Shown here: piece by piece, positions 16,151-20,597 of the stretch
Layout: every line of letters starts with the position of its first letter
Position numbering within the stretch: the stretch's first letter is position 1
Source: Lutibacter sp.
Lineage (GTDB): Bacteria; Bacteroidota; Bacteroidia; Flavobacteriales; Flavobacteriaceae
Direction of reading: 5' to 3'
NCBI RefSeq assembly: GCF_021647475.1
Contig: NZ_JAKIUR010000047.1
Coordinates: 1-20,597 of the forward strand
DNA length: 20,597 bases
Notes under the pieces: model-generated
Databases searched by the model: none
What the model saw: only the letters and a program-made list of their open reading frames with translations
What the model was told of the DNA's origin: nothing
Made by a program: the position numbers and the translations under genes

Positions 16151-17029
16151 TTAATAAGCTATTAATTTAGCTTTTCTAATAGAGTCTTTTTGATAAGAAT
16201 TTAAATTGTATCTACCTTCATATATTCCTTTTGTTTCCCAATCTCCATACATAGGATTTGGTAAAACAATAAATTTATTCCCAAATTTTAAGTGTAAACT
16301 ATCCACAAGTTTATTTCTTATTATTGTCGATTTATTATCAAATAAATCGGAAAAATCAGAAAGGTTATCTCCAAGAAGCATAATAACATTTTTAGTTTTA
16401 TAAACTATTTGTCTTCTAGTTTCTTTTCCGCTTATAGAATCTTTTAGAAGAATATGTTTTTTGTCAGTAATAGGAAATCCGATTTGTTTAAGATTACTTA
16501 CCGTTTCTTTTGTGTGATTTGAAGATCTATTGGAAATATAATAGATTTCAACACCTTTTGAAGCAGCATATAATAAAAATTTTAATGAACCTGGAATTGG
16601 AGTTGCTTTTTCTAATTTTACCCAAGCAGCCCAATTTTTTTTAGTATAATTGGTATTAGATTTAATCATTTTAGCGTTGAAAGGACTATTATCAAAAATA
16701 GTTTCATCAATATCCGTAATTATTGCTAAAGGTTTGTTAGTTGATTTTTTTTTAGTAAGATATGTATCTAATCGAAGTTTTGCTAAATTAAACGCTTGGT
16801 AAGATAACGCTCTATGTTCAGCTGCTAATTGTTGCCAAAGCACAGCTTGTATATCATAGTCTCTTATGTTTTTTTGAAATTGATTTTTTGAATATTTTTT
16901 ATCTTTATTTACAACATTTTGTGTTTGACAGCTAATTATTAATAAACCTACTAACACCATAATTTTATTTTTTATGGATATTTTATAAATGTTAAAATTC
17001 AATTTATTTAAAGGGAATAAGTATTTCAT
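16151..17029 (-). CDS. HAD-family acid phosphatase / 5'-nucleotidase lipoprotein, e(P4) type
   Basis: This 292-aa secreted HAD phosphatase belongs to the class B/C acid phosphatase group typified by lipoprotein e(P4) of Haemophilus. The nucleophile motif DIDET is at residues 106-110 (Asp106 and Asp108). YISNRSS is motif II, and GDNLSDF is the metal-binding motif IV. A lipobox IISC gives Cys34. The first Met gives an unusually long n-region of 23 residues; a start at 16960 (MVLVGLLIISC) is possible but would lack positive charges, so the longer start is kept. It likely removes phosphate from nucleotides outside the inner membrane for phosphate or nucleoside uptake. It has no operon partner. 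Confidence 0.9.
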   Translation of the reverse strand: MKYLFPLNKLNFNIYKISIKNKIMVLVGLLIISCQTQNVVNKDKKYSKNQFQKNIRDYDIQAVLWQQLAAEHRALSYQAFNLAKLRLDTYLTKKKSTNKPLAIITDIDETIFDNSPFNAKMIKSNTNYTKKNWAAWVKLEKATPIPGSLKFLLYAASKGVEIYYISNRSSNHTKETVSNLKQIGFPITDKKHILLKDSISGKETRRQIVYKTKNVIMLLGDNLSDFSDLFDNKSTIIRNKLVDSLHLKFGNKFIVLPNPMYGDWETKGIYEGRYNLNSYQKDSIRKAKLIAY

Positions 17030-17098
17030 TTTTTAGAACTTTGTTTTTTAAAAATATATTAATGTATATCCGTTTTGTGTCATATTTTATATTTATAC

Positions 17099-17171
17099 GG
17101 CATGCTGAACCTGCCTGTCCGGCAGGCAGGTTCAGGGTGACGAACATTTTATGATTAATTACGGACAATCA
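17099..17171. repeat. Dispersed hairpin repeat, copy B
   Basis: This is a second copy of the element at 141-211, in the same orientation. It has CATGCTGAAC at the left, a perfect 13-bp stem CTGAACCTGCCTG (17105-17117) with CAGGCAGGTTCAG (17123-17135) around a TCCGG loop, then GTGACG, and the same tail ATTACGGACAATCA (17158-17171). Its GC-rich core stands out against the AT-rich intergenic DNA. The 311-nt gap 17030-17340 otherwise holds only a short coding remnant. Confidence 0.75.
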
Positions 17172-17196
17172 ATATATATTATTTAGTAATTTCATT

Positions 17197-17313
17197 TTAA
17201 ATACAATTAGTTAGTTTTAAAAGTTTTTCAATATCTGAATCTAACTCTTGACTATATTCTATAGGAAACCTACCAAATTCGTTTAATTTTTTAAATATAT
17301 TTATTTTATAAAT
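17197..17313 (-). pseudogene. Possible C-terminal remnant of an unknown protein
   Basis: A 38-codon open stretch on the minus strand has no start codon. It reads KINIFKKLNEFGRFPIEY and continues SQELDSDIEKLLKLTNCI before a TAA at 17197-17199. A stop bounds it upstream (17314-17316). The amino acid composition looks protein-like, but I do not recognise the family. It may be the tail of a decayed gene next to repeat copy B, or chance. Confidence 0.3.
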
Positions 17314-17340
17314 TTAGTAAAATTACAGTATTATTTAAAA

Positions 17341-18624
17341 TTAATAACGTCGTTTTTTAGCATAAGTTTTTCTGTTTTTTTGTTTGTGGTTACTTTCACT
17401 TTCTTTGGAAGTATGCCCAACATGACGTTTTGCTTTCTTTCGTCGGTTATTAGACTGTTTTTTAGGTTGCGGAATTTCTTCATTTTCATCCAAAGGAAAA
17501 GGATGTTCCGTTATTACAGGAATTTTTTGATTAATTAATTTTTGAATATCTTTTAAATATGCTTTTTCTTCAGTATTACAAAAAGATAAAGCTTTGCCAC
17601 TAGCTTTTGCTCGTCCTGTTCTACCAATTCTATGCACATACGTTTCAGAAATATTTGGCAAATCATAATTAACAACTAACGATAATTCTTCAACATCAAT
17701 ACCACGAGCAGCAATATCTGTTGCAATTAAAATAGTTAACTTTCCATCTTTAAAATTACCTAATGCTCGTTGCCTTGCACCTTGAGATTTATTTCCATGA
17801 ATTGCCGCAGCTTTTATATTAGCTTTCCCTAAAATACGTACAATTTTATCGGCTCCGTGTTTGGTGCGTGAGAAAATTAATACAGAAGCTTCTGGATTTT
17901 TTTCTAATAAATAAATTAGTAATTTAGATTTATTAGGCTTACTCACAAAATAAACAGCTTGCTCTACTTTTTCGGCAGTTGCTTGTTTTGGAGTTATGCT
18001 TACTTTTTTAGGATTTCCCAATATTTCGCCAGATAAATTAACAATGGCAGCAGGCATGGTTGCAGAAAAGAAAAGAGATTGCCTTTTTGCAGGTAATTTT
18101 GCAATTATTTTTTTGATGTCATGAATAAAACCCATATCTAACATTTGATCCGCTTCATCCAAAACAAAATATTTTACATCTCTTAAAGTGATAAATCCTT
18201 GAGAAATTAAATCGAGTAAACGCCCAGGAGTTGCCACCAAAATATCAGTACCTCCTCGCAATTGATTTGTTTGCGTTCCTTGTTTTACACCACCAAAAAC
18301 CACCACGTTTTTAAGTCCGGTATATTTACCATAAACCGTAATACTCTCAGCAATTTGAATTGCCAATTCTCTTGTTGGTGTAACAATTAAAGATTTTATT
18401 TTTCGCTTTCCTTTATAATCATTTTTGCTTTGGTATAAGTGTTGTAAGATAGGAATAGTAAAGGCTGCTGTTTTACCAGTTCCTGTTTGAGCTACTCCTA
18501 ACAAATCTTTTCTAGCTAATAATATTGGAATAGATTGTTCTTGTATTGGTGTTGGATGTGTATAACCTTCATCTGCTAATGCTTTAAGTATAGGCTCAAT
18601 AATTCCTAGGTCTGTAAATTTCAT
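17341..18624 (-). CDS. DEAD-box RNA helicase (RhlE-like), copy 2
   Basis: The 427-aa helicase core is complete: Q motif PTPIQEQSIP (24-33), AQTGTGKT, PTRELA, GGTDILVATPGRLLDL, VLDEADQMLDMGF, FFSATMP, DIAARGIDV and HRIGRTGRA. A strongly basic C-terminal tail of about 50 residues (RRKKAKRH ... KNRKTYAKKRRY) probably adds RNA affinity, as in RhlE proteins. It acts in ribosome assembly or RNA turnover and is often cold-induced. It is a paralog of the helicase at 13814-15052. It is divergent from the HAD gene and has its own -7 element. Confidence 0.95.
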   Translation of the reverse strand: MKFTDLGIIEPILKALADEGYTHPTPIQEQSIPILLARKDLLGVAQTGTGKTAAFTIPILQHLYQSKNDYKGKRKIKSLIVTPTRELAIQIAESITVYGKYTGLKNVVVFGGVKQGTQTNQLRGGTDILVATPGRLLDLISQGFITLRDVKYFVLDEADQMLDMGFIHDIKKIIAKLPAKRQSLFFSATMPAAIVNLSGEILGNPKKVSITPKQATAEKVEQAVYFVSKPNKSKLLIYLLEKNPEASVLIFSRTKHGADKIVRILGKANIKAAAIHGNKSQGARQRALGNFKDGKLTILIATDIAARGIDVEELSLVVNYDLPNISETYVHRIGRTGRAKASGKALSFCNTEEKAYLKDIQKLINQKIPVITEHPFPLDENEEIPQPKKQSNNRRKKAKRHVGHTSKESESNHKQKNRKTYAKKRRY

Positions 18625-18643
18625 GTAGTGTTTTTAAAAGCGG

Positions 18644-18651
18644 CAAAGGTA
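18644..18651 (-). promoter_or_regulatory. -7 promoter element TACCTTTG for the copy 2 helicase
   Basis: This is a perfect TAnnTTTG on the minus strand, 20 nt upstream of the helicase ATG at 18624. Confidence 0.5.
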
Positions 18652-18730
18652 AGTGATTTGTTTTTATAAATAATTTTGGTAAAAAAAAATACTTTTTAGG
18701 ATTGAAGGATTTGTGAAAAAGCTAATTACA

Positions 18731-18750
18731 GATTGCTTACTTTTGCAATC
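18731..18750 (+). promoter_or_regulatory. -7 element TACTTTTG inside an inverted repeat, HAD gene promoter
   Basis: TACTTTTG at 18738-18745 is a perfect TAnnTTTG, 22 nt upstream of the HAD gene ATG. It lies inside a perfect 6-bp inverted repeat, GATTGC (18731-18736) and GCAATC (18745-18750). The repeat could be an operator, but chance is not excluded. Confidence 0.45.
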
Positions 18751-18767
18751 TTAAGATAATTATGTGA

Positions 18768-19256
18768 ATGGATTATAAATTAATTTGTACCGATATTGAC
18801 GGTACACTTTTAAATAAAGATAGAGAATTATCGGAACTTACCATTAGCGAAGTTCAACGAATAACGGATATTCCTTTTGTACTTATTTCTTCTCGTATGC
18901 CAAAAGCAATACGACACTTACAACATCAATTTAATAATGTAAACACACCAATTATAGCATATAACGGAGGCTTGGTTTTAGGTGGCGATACTATTTTACA
19001 TTCTTCAGTAATTGATAATACGGTATTATCTGCTATAATTAATGAAAGTGCAACAACAGATATTCATTTAAGTTTGTACCATGCTGATGAATGGTATGTG
19101 CCATCTATGGATTATTGGGCAAAAAGAGAATCAAATAACACTAAAATAATACCTATTGTAAAATCAAATAAAGTAGTTTTAGAGAAATGGGAAAAAGAAG
19201 CAAAAGGAGCTCATAAAATCATGTGTATGGGCAATGAAAATGAATTTTCGGCGTAA
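18768..19256 (+). pseudogene. Cof-type HAD phosphatase, truncated by IS insertion
   Basis: The N-terminal half of a Cof/YidA-type HAD hydrolase is present: motif I DIDGTLL (about residues 9-15) and motif II SSRMP (41-45), followed by the start of the cap domain (AYNGGLVL). Family members are about 265-280 aa; this frame is 162 aa. It stops at a TAA supplied by the first bases of the IS terminal repeat, so the last codon of HAD origin ends at 19253. The later motifs (catalytic lysine and GDxxND) are missing, so it should be inactive. The missing 3' part is not found on the far side of the IS. Confidence 0.85.
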
Positions 19257-19291
19257 TAGACAAAAAGTAGGCTAGAAACATCTGTAAGCCT

Positions 19292-19299
19292 TATCTTTG
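19292..19299 (+). promoter_or_regulatory. -7 promoter element TATCTTTG of the IS transposase
   Basis: This is a perfect TAnnTTTG inside the IS, 25 nt upstream of the proposed TTG start at 19325. Confidence 0.45.
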
Positions 19300-19324
19300 T
19301 TGGTCTAACATTAAATCAAAGGTT

Positions 19325-20237
19325 TTGAATAAAAAAAGTGCTTTTATTGTGGTAGTACCATAACAAAGAAAAATGGAGTTCGTAATGGAAAACAGATGTA
19401 CAAATGTTATATCTGTAAAAAGCAATTTTTAGGAGGAGATTGCATAAATATAGCACACTTTGGGCTGAATACTCCAAAGGAAAACAGACCTATGCACAAC
19501 TTGCAAAAAAGTATAATTGCTCTAAACGAACAATCCAACGAAAAATAGATTTACACAAGGTTTTAATTCCTAAAAAAGAGCCAAGAAAAGTGATTATTTT
19601 AATGGATACAACATATTGGGGAAGAAGTTTTGGAGTGATGCTTTTTAAAGATTCTTACACGAGAGAAAATCTCCTAAAATATGATGTAAAAAGCGAAACA
19701 AACGCACTTTACTTACAAGGAGTAAATAAGTTAAAAAAAAGAGGTTTCGAGGTTCTTGCAATTGTTTGTGATGGTCGTAGAGGATTATTCAATTTGTTTG
19801 GTGATATTCCTATTCAGATGTGCCAGTTCCATCAAGCAGTAATAATTAGAAGATATATTACAAAAAAACCAAAACTACCTGCATCTATTGAGTTAAAGGA
19901 ACTTATTGCAATGATGAAAATGACAGATAAAGAATCTTTTGAAGGAGGATTAGAACTTTGGTTTATTAAATGGAAATCATTATTAAACGAAAGAACTTCT
20001 AATCCAGAAACAGGGAAAAGTTACTATACGCATAAGCGATTAAGAAGTGCTTACAGAAGCCTAAAAACTAACTTAAAATGGCTTTTTACTTGGTATGATT
20101 ATATGGAATTAAATATACCAAATACTACTAATGCAATAGATGGTCATTTTTCAGATTTAAAGAATAAATTACGTAATCACAATGGATTATCAGAGGAAAG
20201 AAAACGCAAATTTATTGATGAGTTTTTAAAGGCATAA
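19325..20237 (+). CDS. IS256-like transposase, variant Zn-binding type, frameshifted
   Basis: The reconstructed protein is about 304 aa. A treble-clef-like zinc finger CFYCGS...CYICKKQF is encoded at 19339-19428, followed by a helix-turn-helix region (KQTYAQLAKKYNCSKRTIQRK) and a DDE core: ILMDTTYWG, VCDGRRG with CQFHQ downstream, and TTNAIDGHFSDLKNKLRNH. These fit the IS256/MULE-like fold, and an Asp occupies the usual Glu position in NAIDG. Three frames are needed. TTG at 19325 reads MNKK, the zinc finger is read in the -1 frame after the A7 tract (19331-19337), and the catalytic part shifts -1 again between 19426 and 19440. The longest single frame (19440-20237) lacks the finger. It is either a decayed copy or one using frameshifting. 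Confidence 0.82.
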
Positions 20238-20252
20238 AGTCCTCTAAAAATA

Positions 20253-20289
20253 TCAAAAAAGGAGTACACAAAAGCACTCCCTTTTTTGA
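20253..20289 (+). terminator. Terminator after the IS transposase
   Basis: A stem of TCAAAAAAGGAGT (20253-20265) with ACTCC, one unpaired C, and TTTTTTGA (20276-20289) encloses a 10-nt loop. A T-run forms the 3' arm. It lies 15 nt after the transposase stop. Confidence 0.7.
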
Positions 20290-20417
20290 CATTTTTGTCG
20301 GACATCAAAACTATTCCTTGATTGGTTGCTCTCCAGCAGAGCCTATCGTTGTTTTGTTCGATAAATCAAAGATAGAAAAAGGAAAATCGGAATACAAAAA
20401 ACGATGAAAAATAGAGC

Positions 20418-20597
20418 CTACTTTTTGTCTATTAGACCTAATTTTAAGTCGCAATTAAGATATTCATCTAGATTTCTTTCAGGTGAATAGGATGGGAGAT
20501 AAAACAATCGAATCTTTTCATTATTTTCTTCTTCCCATTGCTTTACAAGTTTACTGTGATGAACCCTCAAATTATCTAAAATCAAGTAAATTTTGTT
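20418..20597 (-). pseudogene. IS630-family transposase, truncated by the adjacent IS (and by the window edge)
   Basis: The minus strand from the window edge reads NKIYLILDNLRVHHSK, LVKQWEEENNEKIRLF, YLPSYSPERNLDEYLNCDLK and LG. This is the C-terminal DDE region of IS630-type transposases: LDNLRVHH carries the second Asp and YSPERNLDE the final Glu. At 20434 the frame enters the inverted repeat of the neighbouring IS and ends at a TAG (20418-20420) encoded there, adding LIDKK. The usual 20-40 residue tail is lost. The rest of the gene lies beyond the window. Confidence 0.82.

Larger units (their letters stand above)
19254..20434 (+). mobile_element. Insertion sequence with IS256-like zinc-finger variant transposase
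   Basis: The ends are perfect 20-bp terminal inverted repeats: TAATAGACAAAAAGTAGGCT at 19254-19273 and its complement at 20415-20434. The element is 1181 bp. It holds its own -7 element, one transposase gene broken by frameshifts, a terminator, and about 145 nt of non-coding tail. Flanking 8- or 9-bp sequences do not match, so no target duplication is visible. The left flank is a HAD phosphatase gene and the right flank an IS630-type transposase. Confidence 0.88.

Overview
The window is AT-rich chromosomal DNA from a member of the Bacteroidetes, most likely a flavobacterium. The evidence is the very low GC content, the weak or absent Shine-Dalgarno sequences, and repeated matches to the Bacteroidetes -7 promoter element TAnnTTTG just upstream of genes. 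Proteins typical of the group are also present: SCxx-type lipoproteins, a short single-domain RsmI, VF530, TlpA-like thioredoxins and RhlE-type helicases. No rRNA, tRNA or CRISPR array was seen.

Layout. Positions 1-80 hold the 5' end of a probable transposase leaving the window, followed by a hairpin repeat (141-211). From 321 to 4279 there is a plus-strand cluster: long-chain acyl-CoA ligase, rsmI (TTG start) and a PLP-dependent decarboxylase. Convergent to it is a two-gene unit of a four-helix membrane protein and a small Xre regulator, with a likely autoregulatory operator over its promoter. A GH3 glycosidase lipoprotein (5012-7174) follows. Next comes a four-gene minus-strand operon, tetR > NAD(P)-binding oxidoreductase > nitroreductase > yqhD (10435 down to 7329), closed by a clear terminator. 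It carries two matching palindromes that are probable TetR operators. rlmF (10580-11497) diverges from tetR.

From 11601 to 18624 everything is on the minus strand: an esterase-fold lipoprotein, a DyP-type peroxidase, two RhlE-like DEAD-box helicases, a VF530 protein, a TlpA-like thioredoxin, a broken second copy of VF530, and an acid phosphatase or 5'-nucleotidase lipoprotein of the e(P4) type. A second copy of the hairpin repeat and a short coding remnant lie at 17099-17313.

The right end (18768-20597) is rearranged. A Cof-type HAD phosphatase gene is cut at 19253 by an insertion sequence (19254-20434) with perfect 20-bp terminal inverted repeats. This IS encodes an IS256-like, zinc-finger variant transposase whose reading frame is shifted twice. 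Its other side abuts a truncated IS630-type transposase, not the rest of the HAD gene, and no target duplication is visible, so the locus was probably rearranged through IS copies.

Most of the window is ordinary housekeeping and accessory metabolism. The parts most worth a second look are the TetR-controlled carbonyl/electrophile detoxification operon with its paired operators, the mosaic IS junction with the doubly frameshifted transposase, and the VF530 duplication around the thioredoxin gene.
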